The notes beneath the pieces were generated by a model. The model saw only the letters and a program-made list of their open reading frames with translations. It ran no database searches and had not been told where the DNA came from. This document shows positions 42,099 through 53,000 of a DNA stretch of 64,000 nucleotides, in pieces. How positions within the stretch are numbered: the first letter of the stretch is position 1; each line of letters opens with the position of its first letter. The position numbers and the translations under genes were made by a program. Source of the stretch: Anabaena sp. PCC 7108 (GTDB lineage: Bacteria; Cyanobacteriota; Cyanobacteriia; Cyanobacteriales; Nostocaceae); NCBI RefSeq assembly GCF_000332135.1, contig NZ_KB235896.1, positions 1,747,403 through 1,811,402 of the forward strand, written 5' to 3'.

Positions 42099-44489
42099 AT
42101 GACAAACCACCCCCAAATACCCCCCTGCACCTGGAAACGTCCCATTGGCTTAGGTTGGGACAAACCCTACACCGTCCGTTATCCTAGTAATATTGATGAT
42201 GGACCCTGGCACGGAATGCCTCTCGGTGGCTTTGGTGCAGGTTGTATAGGACGTTCTTCACAAGGAGATTTTAACCTGTGGCACATTGACGGAGGAGAAC
42301 ATACTTTCAAAAACGTTCCTGCTTGTCAATTTAGTGTTTTTGAATCTGGACAAGCTTACGCATTATCTACCCAACCACCAGAAGATGATACACTACAATC
42401 TTGGCAATGGTATCCACCTTCTCCCCTCTCTGTTGATGGTGTGAAATCAGGTACATATCATGCACTTTATCCTCGCAGTTGGTTTGTTTATGAAAATGTC
42501 TTAAAAACTCAATTAACCTGTGAGCAATTTTCTCCAATTTGGGCAAATAATTATCAAGAAACTAGTTATCCTGTAGCAGTTTTCTTGTGGAAAGCGCACA
42601 ACCCAACTAATGCACCAATTACTATTAGCATTATGCTAACTTGGGAAAATATGGTGGGTTGGTTTACTAATACTTTGAAATCTCCTGAAGTGCGAGTAAG
42701 AGATGATGGTAGTCCAGTTTATGAATATCAACCAGCTTGGGGAAAAAGTCAAGGAAATTATAATTGGTTAGCAGAAGATGATAAATATTTTGGTTGTGTT
42801 TTAGGTAAAGTTGCTGATAACAAAACTGTCCAAGAAGGAGACGGAACTTGGTGTATTGCAACTGCAAAAAATCCCCAAGTGGAAATATTTCATCATTCCC
42901 GTTTTAATGCTGTGGGTAATGGTGAAGATGTTTGGCAAAGTTTCTCTAACGATGGTTCTTTACCTAATTATATAGATGAAAATCCCGCAGATGAAAATAC
43001 AAGATTAGGTGCGGCTATTGCGGTGCGTTTCACTTTGCAACCTGGAGAAAATTTAGAAGTTTCTTTTGTCCTCAGTTGGGATTTTCCGATTACAGAATTT
43101 GCAGCGGGAGTGAACTATTACCGCAGATATACAGACTTTTTTGGTTGTAATGGTGAGAATGCTTGGCAAATTGCGACTACTGCACTTCAAGAATATCAAA
43201 ATTGGCGATCGCTTATCCAAAATTGGCAACAACCTATTCTCAGTCGTTCTGACTTACCCGACTGGTTCAAAATGGCGTTATTTAACGAACTCTACGACTT
43301 AACCAGCGGGGGAACTCTCTGGAGTGCCGCGTCAGAAATTGATCCTGTCGGCCAGTTCGCTGTGTTAGAATGTTTAGATTACCGTTGGTATGAAAGTCTC
43401 GATGTGCGGTTATACGGTTCTTTTGGACTGTTGATGTTATTTCCTGAATTGGAAAAATCGGTAATTCACGCTTTTGCCAGAGCAATTCCCCAAAGTGATG
43501 ATAGAACTAGAATTATTGGTTATTATCTGACTATCAAATCCGAAAGTCCTAACGCGGTTCGCAAAATCGCCGGTGCGACTCCTCACGATTTAGGCGCACC
43601 CAATGAACACGTTTGGGAAAAAACCAATTACACTAGTTATCAAGATTGCAATCTCTGGAAAGATTTAGGTTGTGATTTTGTTTTGCAGGTATATCGAGAT
43701 TTTCTGTTTACCGGTGCAAATGATATCCAGTTTTTAGCAGATTGTTGGGATGCAATTGTGCAAACTCTCGATTATGTGAAAACTTTTGATCTCGATGGTG
43801 ACAGTATACCAGAAAATTCTGGCGCACCTGACCAAACTTTCGATGATTGGCGTTTGCAGGGTGTGAGTGCTTATTGTGGTGGTTTATGGTTAGCGGCTTT
43901 GGAAAGTGCGATCGCTATTTCTAAGATTTTAACGAACCACAGAGGCACAGAGGACACAGAGGCACAAAGATTTATTTATGAAAGTTGGTTGAGTCAATCA
44001 AAACCAATTTATCAGGAGAAGCTTTGGAATGGTGAGTATTACCGTTTGGATAGTGAAAGTGGTTCTGATGTGGTGATGGCTGATCAATTGTGTGGGCAAT
44101 TTTACGCTCGTTTATTGAGTTTACCAGATATTGTTCCCAGCGATCGCGCATTATCTGCCTTAACAACTATATATGAGGCTTGTTTTCTCAACTTCCAAAA
44201 TGGTGAATTTGGTGCTGCTAACGGAGTCCTTCCCAATGGTTTACCAGAAAATCCCAATTCTACCCACCCCTTAGAAGTTTGGACAGGAATCAATTTTGGT
44301 CTTGCAGCCTTCCTTGTGCAAATGGACATGAAAAATGAAGCCATGCGCTTAACTGAGGCTGTAGTTAGGCAAATATACGACAATGGTTTGCAATTTCGCA
44401 CTCCAGAAGCAATCACCGCTAATGGTACTTTCCGCGCTAGTACCTATCTCCGCGCTATGGCTATTTGGGGAATTTATTTGTATTTATAG
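42099..44489 (+). CDS. GH116 beta-glucosidase (GBA2-type glucosylceramidase)
   Basis: 796 residues. GH116 landmarks: RPIGLGWDKPYTVRYPSNID, GMPLGGFGAGCIGRSSQGDF, the nucleophile region SGGTLWSAAS-x-x-x-x-GQFAVLECLDY, and the acid/base region SGAPDQTFDDW-x-L-x-G-V-SAYCGG. Known: GH116 includes human GBA2 and bacterial beta-glucosidases. No signal peptide is seen, so it is probably cytoplasmic or membrane-associated. Odd: residues coded by about 43931-43968 (NHRGTEDTEAQR) match a dispersed DNA repeat found elsewhere in the window, suggesting an in-frame repeat insertion. Confidence 0.9.
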   Translation: MTNHPQIPPCTWKRPIGLGWDKPYTVRYPSNIDDGPWHGMPLGGFGAGCIGRSSQGDFNLWHIDGGEHTFKNVPACQFSVFESGQAYALSTQPPEDDTLQSWQWYPPSPLSVDGVKSGTYHALYPRSWFVYENVLKTQLTCEQFSPIWANNYQETSYPVAVFLWKAHNPTNAPITISIMLTWENMVGWFTNTLKSPEVRVRDDGSPVYEYQPAWGKSQGNYNWLAEDDKYFGCVLGKVADNKTVQEGDGTWCIATAKNPQVEIFHHSRFNAVGNGEDVWQSFSNDGSLPNYIDENPADENTRLGAAIAVRFTLQPGENLEVSFVLSWDFPITEFAAGVNYYRRYTDFFGCNGENAWQIATTALQEYQNWRSLIQNWQQPILSRSDLPDWFKMALFNELYDLTSGGTLWSAASEIDPVGQFAVLECLDYRWYESLDVRLYGSFGLLMLFPELEKSVIHAFARAIPQSDDRTRIIGYYLTIKSESPNAVRKIAGATPHDLGAPNEHVWEKTNYTSYQDCNLWKDLGCDFVLQVYRDFLFTGANDIQFLADCWDAIVQTLDYVKTFDLDGDSIPENSGAPDQTFDDWRLQGVSAYCGGLWLAALESAIAISKILTNHRGTEDTEAQRFIYESWLSQSKPIYQEKLWNGEYYRLDSESGSDVVMADQLCGQFYARLLSLPDIVPSDRALSALTTIYEACFLNFQNGEFGAANGVLPNGLPENPNSTHPLEVWTGINFGLAAFLVQMDMKNEAMRLTEAVVRQIYDNGLQFRTPEAITANGTFRASTYLRAMAIWGIYLYL

Positions 44490-44493
44490 TAAT

Positions 44494-44717
44494 TAGGACT
44501 TACGCACTATACAAACTTACCATGATCTGAATGAAGGAAATTCCGTCGTTTTAGGCTTTGGGAATAACTTATTGAGTCAGGTGCGTCAGATAGAGGAAAT
44601 CTGTTTATTTACCAAATTATCGAGTCTGACATGGTTGGTGAGCTTTGCGAACCACACCCTACAAGCGATAAAATCTACATCTCATATTTGGGAAACTTTG
44701 TCAATGCGTAAGTCCTA
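44494..44717. mobile_element. 224-bp element with 13-bp terminal inverted repeats
   Basis: Ends TAGGACTTACGCA and TGCGTAAGTCCTA are perfectly complementary. The interior holds a degraded copy of the GGTGCGTCAGA/CACCCTACAA repeat seen at 20463. No gene and no clear target duplication. The end sequence GTGCGTAAGTCCTA also occurs at 29477. Confidence 0.75.
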
Positions 44718-45572
44718 GATTTATTAGATTAAAAAAGTATCATCTGTAATAAGAAGATGTATATCTACAGGCTGTTATTATATTTTCCAAAAACTTCCGG
44801 AATCTGCAAAAAAAGTCAGTAATGGTAAGAGTCGAAAGTTTTAAATCTCAAAACTCATGTTGTAGCAGTAAAAAACGGCGTAAATCAACCCTTAAAAATC
44901 CCTGAAAAGCTTATGTAATCTGCTTTTTGAATTTTTAATTTCGAGAAAGTAGTACTAGTGCTTTAGCATATCTAATATCACTGTATTTAGTGATAAGTAT
45001 AACAAGTATTATCTATTGTTTTAGAAAGAACCCCAATCCATCTGGTTATCATCGCGGGACACAATCAGTACAAGTGTAAAAACATACGTTTATCTTACTT
45101 AATTACTAACCCAAAAAATGCAACCACTATGTACTTAAAGGAAATACATGAAAATGAATACCAAATACAAAGTGAGTGAAATTTATAGTTTTAACTTAGA
45201 GGTGTGGGTAGAGTCGGACTTACATAGTAATGCTTGAATTGTAGATTGTCAATAAATTCCTGATTTAATTGTTTAGCCAATTTAAGCTGATAGGATGCTG
45301 ATGGCTGATACATTTAGATAAATCGAGGTATAAAATGTTATAAAATTTTTAAAAGCTAATAACTACATAATCATCACAATTAACGATTTTTATTTCTATT
45401 TAATAAAATCATAATAGCAACAGTAATTTTACATATATCGGCTAGTTGTCTTCACAAAATAGAGTAATTTTATTAAAAAAAATCCATAAGCATTTGATGT
45501 CTGCTAACTGGCGTTTAGATGCTAAATTATATGTTTAAGTTTTGGTTAAGCCGATTACACTTTTTTATCAGC

Positions 45573-45597
45573 ACACCTACTAAGGGGTGTTTTTTTA
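45573..45597 (+). terminator. Rho-independent terminator in gene-free region
   Basis: ACACC-TACTAAGG-GGTGT hairpin directly followed by seven T. No gene ends nearby on this strand, so a non-coding RNA may end here. Confidence 0.65.
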
Positions 45598-45947
45598 ATT
45601 TAAATTTTTTTAGTGACAAACTAGGCGGATATACCATACCATGCAATAGTAGTCATAACCACTTAATATCTGGATTATCTGACTAGTTTATATGCAATCA
45701 TTACTCCTCTTTTCCTAGCGGATAGCTGACATAGCTGTGGCTGTAAAGATTTTCAGATAAGACCTTCAGAGAAAACATATAACAATATATAATAACTAAC
45801 CTCTTAAGACTAATTTTAATAAAAATCGCAAATTTGGTTATTTTCAAAAGTATCTAGAGTGGTTTATATATAAGCTTTTTCAAGAAAAAACAGGGAGATA
45901 ATTTGCTAATAAAACGAGCATAATCAACTTTTTTAAAGGCAGGAAAT

Positions 45948-45972
45948 AGGGGGTGTAACCCCTCATTTTTTT
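45948..45972 (+). terminator. Second terminator-like hairpin
   Basis: AGGGG, a six-base loop, CCCCT, then CATTTTTTT. Again no annotated gene ends here. Confidence 0.55.
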
Positions 45973-46488
45973 GGCCAATATGGGACAAAAATCAAAGCTG
46001 CACAATGCATAAGTGAATATCTAGAGACATTAAGTAAATTTAACTTATAGGACTGCCAAACTGGCAGATGACATTAGCGACAAAAAATAGTATAAATACG
46101 AATGTAGACATTGAGATTCAAATATGAATTATCTTCTCGGCAAAGTTAAAAATTCTGAGACTTTACTGAAAAGCTCTCCCAATGCTCGGCGGCCAGTTAT
46201 ACAATAATATCCAGTAAAAAATTATTGAATTAAGGGTTGTGGAATTCTCAAAAGACACAACTGCATCTACCAAGCCAGCTAACTTAGAGAAAAAAGGTAA
46301 ATTCTACCTTTAATTCACTGGTAAGCAAAAACCAAAGCTGAGAAGTACTCAATGACGGTTGTCTTCATCAACAACCCATACCACTAGGTAACATCTACAA
46401 AACTGCACAGATAAACAGGGTCAATTACAGCAAAGTAGCAAACAGACTTGATTAAAAACAGTCAGGTTTTCAATCACAGGTCAGGATA

Positions 46489-47019
46489 ATGAAAAAAATC
46501 ATCAGGTCAAATGCAGTCGAAACATCAAGCCTACGGGGTAGCTTAGAGATAAACCTCTATGATTTACATCCTCGTCAGGCTACCATTGATAAAAGTTCCA
46601 TACTTTCACAAACGGTAACTTTATCAACCAACCCAAAAAGTAGTGATATAGCAATTAATAAAACAGGTAACAGGTCTACATCCTTTCAGAATGAGGCACT
46701 CTCAGCCCTTCTGTATTTAGTTTGGTGGAGTAACTTAGATTTTTTGCTCAAGGCTGTGGTTTGGGTATGTACAGAAAAGATTGCACAAGTCAGTCATACC
46801 CAGGGAAAGCAAATCATAGCTTTGAAAGTTCGCATATTAAAGTTGCTCCCAAACATATGGGAAACTACCCAGATAGCAGCCAAAATTGCTAAAACTAAAA
46901 CTCGTCTCCATAGTATCCAGATGCAGCGAAAACAACAGAGAAGTTTTAGGGATAGCTCTGATAAATGGAAGTTAAGGGAACTGCTCAGAACTGGGAAACT
47001 TTCTGGATGTGCCTGTTGA
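46489..47019 (+). CDS. Hypothetical protein upstream of hetP-like gene
   Basis: 176 residues, not recognised. It has a hydrophobic, tryptophan-rich centre (ALSALLYLVWWSNLDFLLKA) and a basic C-terminal third (TKTRLHSIQMQRKQQRSF) ending in two cysteines (GCAC). A GTCAGGATAATG start context gives a weak ribosome site. It precedes the HetP-like gene by about 270 bp on the same strand. It could be real or a spurious frame; the length in an otherwise gene-free region favours a real gene. Confidence 0.45.
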   Translation: MKKIIRSNAVETSSLRGSLEINLYDLHPRQATIDKSSILSQTVTLSTNPKSSDIAINKTGNRSTSFQNEALSALLYLVWWSNLDFLLKAVVWVCTEKIAQVSHTQGKQIIALKVRILKLLPNIWETTQIAAKIAKTKTRLHSIQMQRKQQRSFRDSSDKWKLRELLRTGKLSGCAC

Positions 47020-47287
47020 AAAAGTTATCTATTTTTTCAACATTCGCCACAAATCTACTACCAATATATTTCTGTAATTAATTCAACAACTGTCTTAAGG
47101 CTAGTACTCGACCAAACCACAATTGCTGGGTGAAGGCAAGCATGGGGAGAATATAACTTTTCTTTCTGTTGTGAACCCATCAAAGTTGGTGTTGTGGACT
47201 AGTATTGCAGTTTGTAAGCAGCAATTGACACAATAAAACTCGTAGAAACTTGACTAGTTTACTACCTTCAAAAAACTAACACTTACT

Positions 47288-47671
47288 ATGAATCAAGACA
47301 TTTCTGGCAATAGTAGCAACTTAGATAAGAAAATCCAACCTGAGCAGTTTGACCAAGTAATAGAAGCAATTCTAGCTGGTAAGTATTCATGGGCTTGTGT
47401 TTTAATGTTGCGGTTTGTTGGTTACAATCCTCTGCATTACATTCCTTATCGCACTTATAACCGACTCCTCAAAGAAAACTCCCGCATGAGTAGGTCAACT
47501 GCACAACATAATGAAAATCTCAAAATTGCTAAACAAGTGACAGAAAAAAGGTCTGAGAGTCATCTTGCACCTAGCTGTCTGAGCAAAATTAAAGATATAG
47601 CTTATCTGGAAGTAGGAGGTAAGCAAAAAGTAGAAGTACGTGGTAATCACAGGGAGAAGCGGTCAGCATAA
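47288..47671 (+). CDS. hetP: HetP-family heterocyst commitment protein
   Basis: 127 residues. The conserved domain lies at residues 21-65: [20 protein letters not shown] followed by [20 protein letters not shown] and KEN. This is the HetP domain. Known: in Anabaena PCC 7120, HetP promotes and its homologues delay commitment of cells to become nitrogen-fixing heterocysts, acting downstream of HetR. The C-terminal half is variable and basic. Whether this is hetP itself or one of its homologues cannot be decided without a full comparison. A second family member lies at 56303-56605. Confidence 0.8.
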   Translation: MNQDISGNSSNLDKKIQPEQFDQVIEAILAGKYSWACVLMLRFVGYNPLHYIPYRTYNRLLKENSRMSRSTAQHNENLKIAKQVTEKRSESHLAPSCLSKIKDIAYLEVGGKQKVEVRGNHREKRSA

Positions 47672-47718
47672 CTTGCTCAGAAAAAATTGTCAGTCGGATC
47701 ATGTCAGTAATTGGTACT

Positions 47719-47747
47719 GTAGAGATGTTCCTAGGAAACGTCTCTAC
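47719..47747. repeat. GTAGAGAYGTT...ACGTCTCTAC palindrome, copy 1
   Basis: GTAGAGATGTT and AACGTCTCTAC around CCTAGGA. The same palindrome type occurs at 53208-53231, after the exporter gene. Confidence 0.75.
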
Positions 47748-48261
47748 GATACATCAATGTAAAAATTTGCCATTCTGGCAAATATAGATTAGTAACATCC
47801 TATAAATTAGAAATAACAACTAAAAAGAGGTGCATGGTTAAAAGAACCCTTTTTACCAATAAAATCAACGCTTATATCTAACCATGAAATACATAATACT
47901 GACTGTTTCCGCAATCAGTTGTGCAAGGGGTAGATAACTTTTACACCAAGACTGATGAACAGTAACTACTGGTGGTTATTTTTTCTAGGAAGTCTGAGCT
48001 TTAAGAAATTGGGGTAGTGGCTTCCCCCAGTTAAAACTTGAAATAGTGACAGAACTTCTTCTACTCTATTGGGTATAACTTTAGTTTTTAAAACTTTAGT
48101 GCCAAAAGTAGGCTAGAAACTTGAAAAGTTACTGTGAAATCACATTCATGGCTGGTAGAAATCACTGGCTATTACGCTTTTATTTCAACTCTCGTAATCC
48201 TATGTTTGGCAAACAGGATTATGCTTGCTGTATAAACTGGCAATTTATATAGTAATTTATG

Positions 48262-48293
48262 GAAGCTGGCAAATTTAAACAGCTTCTTTTTTT
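48262..48293 (+). terminator. Rho-independent terminator
   Basis: GAAGCTG and CAGCTTC arms with an 11-base loop, then seven T. No gene ends close by, so it may close a long hetP 3' region or a small RNA. Confidence 0.65.
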
Positions 48294-48970
48294 GTAAAAA
48301 AAATAGCAACCCGATAGAAATTTTAAATCGGTTGTAACAAATGAAGATTTAAATAACAAATATAAAATTTATATAAAGTCTTTATTAAGATTTGATGAAG
48401 ATTTTAATTTTTCTATAAACTTCAGGCGAAGATGTAGGAAAATTTCGGAATGAATCATAGTAGACTAAGATAAGAAGTGAAGAAATGTAGCGTTTTCTTT
48501 TAAGTTCTCTTGTGGAAAATTTCAGATTTATGACAATCTGCTGATGAGAAAATACTAGTGTTAGGCTAGTGTAAGAAATAGATAGTTTCCTTGCCTGATC
48601 TTAGCTACTTTTAGGCTTCAATCCTTAAAACAGGTTTTACCTCATTGTTGAGTTACTAAAACTCAACTTACTTAAATATTAGGATGTTCATATATAAACC
48701 TGTATGGCAGTGTTTAACAACATCCTTAAAATTAGAGCTACCACAAAGCTCCAAATTTTATGACTGTGAATTTCAACTAAGGGCAAATGGCTTTACAACA
48801 TAATATGGTAGTTGCGCTAGGTATTAAGAAGGGCTAGAAATTCTGGCTTTTTAATATTCTAGGTGTGTTACTAAATACTGCTGTTTAATGGAAAACAGCT
48901 ATCTTACTACATATTCTTCAAGGATGCTTACCACTGCTTATAAACCAATACTGTTAAGTTAAGGATAATT

Positions 48971-49095
48971 GTCGGTTGGTTAGAGCGACAGCCGAACCCA
49001 ACACAGTCTTGAAGATGTTGGGTTATGCCTACGGCACGCTAAGAAAATGTTTCATTGCGATGCAACGCTGACGCGAACAACCCAACTTACACAAT
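48971..49095. repeat. GTCGGTTGGTTAGAGCG...CCCAACTTACAC dispersed repeat
   Basis: About 125 bp with inner pieces ATGTTGGGTTATGCCTACGG also seen at 37543-37562, and outer arms GGTTGG / CCCAACTTACAC. It belongs to the GTAGGTTGGG repeat family. Confidence 0.65.
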
Positions 49096-49384
49096 TTAAT
49101 AGTTGTGGCTCTAATCTAACTTAACCGTATTTGCTTATAAACTATCTACTCCAGAAATTTTGGAGGGTAGTAAAAACCCAAACTCACATGATTTGCATCA
49201 GTTTTGTTGATGAAAATTACGCCGAATCAAAATTTTTTAATGTCGGATATTGATGGTTCAAAATTTGATTAGATTTTCAGCAAGCTAGGGGGGCAGAACG
49301 AGAATCTTAACTGCAAATCATGTCATAAATACTTAGTTAGCCTAAGTCCAGCTAATTAATTTTGCATCTGAATTTTATTAACAG

Positions 49385-50044
49385 ATGTCAGGGATAAACT
49401 TGCCCAAATTTCACAACAATAGACGGCAACTGGTAAGAATTATGTCATTTTCTTCAAATCAAGACAAGGCTTTTGATATTTACGATATACACGAGAGCAA
49501 GTTTTTAACACCTTTTCAGCGAAAGGCACTGCTAAAAAACCTGCAATCTAATATACAACCCGAATATCGGCGACGAATTGAAATTATGTTGTTAGCAGAT
49601 ATGGGCAAATCTCAATCTCATATTTGTGAAATGATAGGTTGTTCTCAGGAAATGGCGCGGTATTGGATAGGTATAGCTGAGGCTGGTATGGCACATAAAT
49701 GGAATGAGCGACCGATAGGTAGACCAAAGACTGTTAATCATCAATATATCGAACGGTTGAGGGAATTAGTAAGTAATAGTCCACGTGAATATGGCTATGC
49801 TTTTGGTTACTGGACTGCTCAATGGTTAAGTAAACATTTAGCGAAGGAATTGGGAATTGAAATTAGCGATCGCCACATTAACCGCTTACTTAAACAAATG
49901 GGACTTTCTACTAAACGGAAAAGTTCCCACCAACAAACAAATACTCAAACTCAAGATGCTGGCATCAAAATTGGCGATTTGCAATCTAGCTCTGAACCTA
50001 GTTTCCATTGGTCATTTAATTTGATTCAGACCAATAACTATTAG
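49385..50044 (+). CDS. HTH protein derived from IS630-type transposase N-terminus, without DDE domain
   Basis: 219 residues from the first ATG; an ATG at 49442 is also possible. Helix-turn-helix pair: IEIMLLADMGKSQSHICEMI with GCSQEMARYWIGIAEAG, then the linker GRPKT and the second winged-HTH (YWTAQWLSKHLAKELGIEIS, then DRHINRLLKQMGLSTKRK). In IS630 transposases this is followed by a DDE catalytic domain; here the protein ends after a short Gln/Ser-rich tail. Inferred: a domesticated DNA-binding regulator. The exporter gene starts 18 bp further on after an AGGTAAGGAAATG ribosome site, so it is the first gene of the export operon. Confidence 0.75.
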   Translation: MSGINLPKFHNNRRQLVRIMSFSSNQDKAFDIYDIHESKFLTPFQRKALLKNLQSNIQPEYRRRIEIMLLADMGKSQSHICEMIGCSQEMARYWIGIAEAGMAHKWNERPIGRPKTVNHQYIERLRELVSNSPREYGYAFGYWTAQWLSKHLAKELGIEISDRHINRLLKQMGLSTKRKSSHQQTNTQTQDAGIKIGDLQSSSEPSFHWSFNLIQTNNY

Positions 50045-50062
50045 TGTTTTGGAGGTAAGGAA

Positions 50063-53000
50063 ATGCCATCAGCGTTTTCTCGGTTACAGTTAGTTGAAGT
50101 CATCACCCAAACTTTGGGTGAGTCACTCTCAGCACAAGAACTTGAATATTGTGTTCAACAATTAGAAATTATCCAACCACCAATAGCCAAGCAGTTTTGG
50201 CAATCTACAACAGCAGCACCAGGAATTTATCTGGTTTTGTCTGGTAAAGTGCGGCTGTTAGATGGTTTGAATAATTTAATTTCCACTTGGACATCTGGTG
50301 CATCATTTGGGGAGTTGACGTTGTTTCCCGAACAGGAGTTTCGTTCTTATGTGGCTAGAGCTTCTGTTAATTTAAAGTTAGGTTATCTTCCCCAAGAGGT
50401 AATTGAGCAGTTTCCCGGTGTCAGCGATAGCTTGCTGATGAAGGCAGAAATCTGGGATACACTGATGCTATTCTGCCAGAATACTGCTATACCTCGCCAT
50501 GAATCAGTAGAGGAGATGTTAAAAGCATTATCTTTGTTTGAAAGGCAAGATATAGGAACTGGTTTCCTAAACGCCAAAATCACCAAAGATATTAAGCTGT
50601 TGCTAGTGCGTAAGGGAACACTACAACATTCTCAAGGGCAAGTATTAATACCAGGTAAAATTTTTGTTAATTCCCAACAGGGAAGTTGGCAAGCAACCGA
50701 ATCTGCGATCGCTTACATTCTCCGTCATGATCATTGGCTAACAGCACTAAAACACTGGCCGCAATTAGCAGAATTAATTAACAGTCCACAGTCTCTAGAA
50801 ATTTCCATTCCCAAACCACCAAAGCTGAAAATTCCGAACAAAAGCCCTAATTTAATCCAATTTCCCCAATCAACAACCGAGACACAATCACAGCCGAAAA
50901 AACGCCAAGCTTACTTTCCTAGTCCTACTGTCACGGCGGGAAATTGGTGGCGCAAAGTTAGCAAACGTTATCCATTTTTTGAACAACAAAGCGCCTCTGA
51001 TTGTGGTGCAGCTTGCTTAGTGATGATTAGTCGTTATTGGGGTAAAAACTTCAGTATTAATCGCTTGCGAGAACTTGCCAATGTTAACCGTGCTGGTGCA
51101 TCAATGGGAAGTTTAACTACAGCGGCTGAAAGTATTGGCTTTGCTACTCGTCCAGTAAAAGCCAGCCTAGATAAATTAGCACAACAACCCCTACCAGCGA
51201 TCGCACATTGGGAAGGTAAACATTATATCGTTGTCTATGAAATTACCCAAAAACGCGTAATTGTAGCTGATCCCGCTATCGGTCAACGCAACCTAACTAT
51301 TGGCGAATTCAAAGCTGGTTGGACAGGTTATGCGTTGTTATTACAACCGACAAACTCACTCAAAGAAACCCCAGAATCTAATACAACCTTTTGGCAGTTA
51401 TTTGATTTAGTTAAACCTCACTCTCAAGTACTTCTAGAAGTATTTGTGGCTTCGGTATTAATTCAAATCTTTGGACTGGTCACACCTTTATTTACTCAAC
51501 TATTATTAGACCGAGTAATTGTCCAGGGTAGCACCATTACCTTAAACACCGTTGGTTTTGGGTTGCTAATTTTTGGCTTATTTCGTGTTGTCATCAATGG
51601 ACTCAGACAATATTTACTAGACCACACAGCTAACCGGATTAGTGTAGCATTATTGGTAGGTTTTATTAAACATACATTTCGCCTACCTCTGTCATTCTTT
51701 GAGTCACGTTATGTTGGCGATATTGTCTCTCGTGTCCAAGAAAATCAAAAAATTCAGCGGTTTTTAACTGGGGAAGCATTATCTATTGTTTTAGATTTGC
51801 TGACCGTGTTTATTTATGTGGGATTGATGTTTTGGTACAGTCCACCTATGGCTTGGATGACCTTAGCCATTGTCCCACCTTTTGTATTACTAGCATTAGT
51901 AGCTACACCTTTTTTGCGTCGCATTAGCCGTGAAGTTTTTACGGCAGTAACAAAAGAAAATAGTTACTTGATTCAAAGTCTATCAGGGATTTCTTCTATT
52001 CGCTCAATGGCGATTGAACAAACAGTCCGTTGGCGTTGGGAAGAATTACTGAATAATTTGACGAAAAAAACCTTTAGTGGTCAAGTAATTAGCAATCAAC
52101 TGCAAATTCTTAGTTCTACTATTCAATCCATAGCGAGTACAGTATTATTATGGTTTGGAGCTTGGTTAGTCATTCAAAACCAATTAACAATTGGACAGTT
52201 AGTGGCTTTTAATATGTTGCTAGGTAACATTATTCAGCCTTTTCAAAGACTAATTGTACTTTGGAATCAAGTCCAAGAAGTAATAGTTTCTACGGAGCGA
52301 ATTAATGATGTTTTAGAAGCTGAACCAGAAGAAGATTTATCAGCCCAAACCCGCCAGATTTTACCCAGTTTACGCGGACGTATTTGCTTTGATAATGTGA
52401 CTTTCCGTTATCATCCCGAAAGCGAGATTAACATCCTCGAAAATTTAAACTTTGAAATTTTACCTGAGCAAACTGTGGCAGTTGTAGGGCGAAGTGGTTC
52501 AGGAAAAACTACTCTTTCTAAGCTGATTTTGGGTTTATATCTACCGACAGATGGCAGAGTATTAATTGACAATCAAGATGTGACTAGTATTTCTTTACAA
52601 TCACTGCGATCGCAAATTGGAGTTGTTGACCAAGAAACCTTTTTGTTTGGCGGCACAATTCGGGAAAATATTAGCATTGCCCATCCCGAAGCAGGACTAG
52701 AAGAAATTATTGAAGCAGCCCAGCTTGCAGGTGCAGATGAGTTTATTAAACGCATGGCTATGGGTTATGAAACCCAAATAGGTGAAGGTGGGGGAATGTT
52801 ATCAGGGGGACAACGCCAACGCCTAGCTATAGCCCGCGCTTTACTTGGAAATCCGCGTCTTTTAATATTAGATGAAGCTACCAGTCATCTTGATGCAGAA
52901 TCTGAGCGAATTATTCAAAATAACCTCAAACAAATTCTCCAAGGACGCACAAGTTTGATCATTGCACATCGCCTTTCTACTGTCCGAAATGCTGACCTAA

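Larger units (their letters stand above)
44718..46488. other. 1.8 kb of gene-free, AT-rich DNA
   Basis: No reading frame of convincing quality. Two terminator-like hairpins (45573-45597 and 45948-45972) and a small CTGCCA/TGGCAG hairpin near 46053 suggest unannotated non-coding transcripts or long untranslated regions. Confidence 0.5.
47672..49384. other. 1.7 kb mostly gene-free region after hetP
   Basis: Contains the palindrome at 47719-47747, a weak AAAAAG...CTTTTT hairpin near 47822-47862, the terminator at 48262-48293 and the dispersed repeat at 48971-49095. No frame is convincing. It should hold the promoter region of the transport operon starting at 49385. Confidence 0.5.

Noticed and set aside
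44494-46488. tRNA or rRNA genes in the gene-free stretch
   Set aside because: No cloverleaf, no T-loop GGTTCGAATCC-like signature and no rRNA signature was found.
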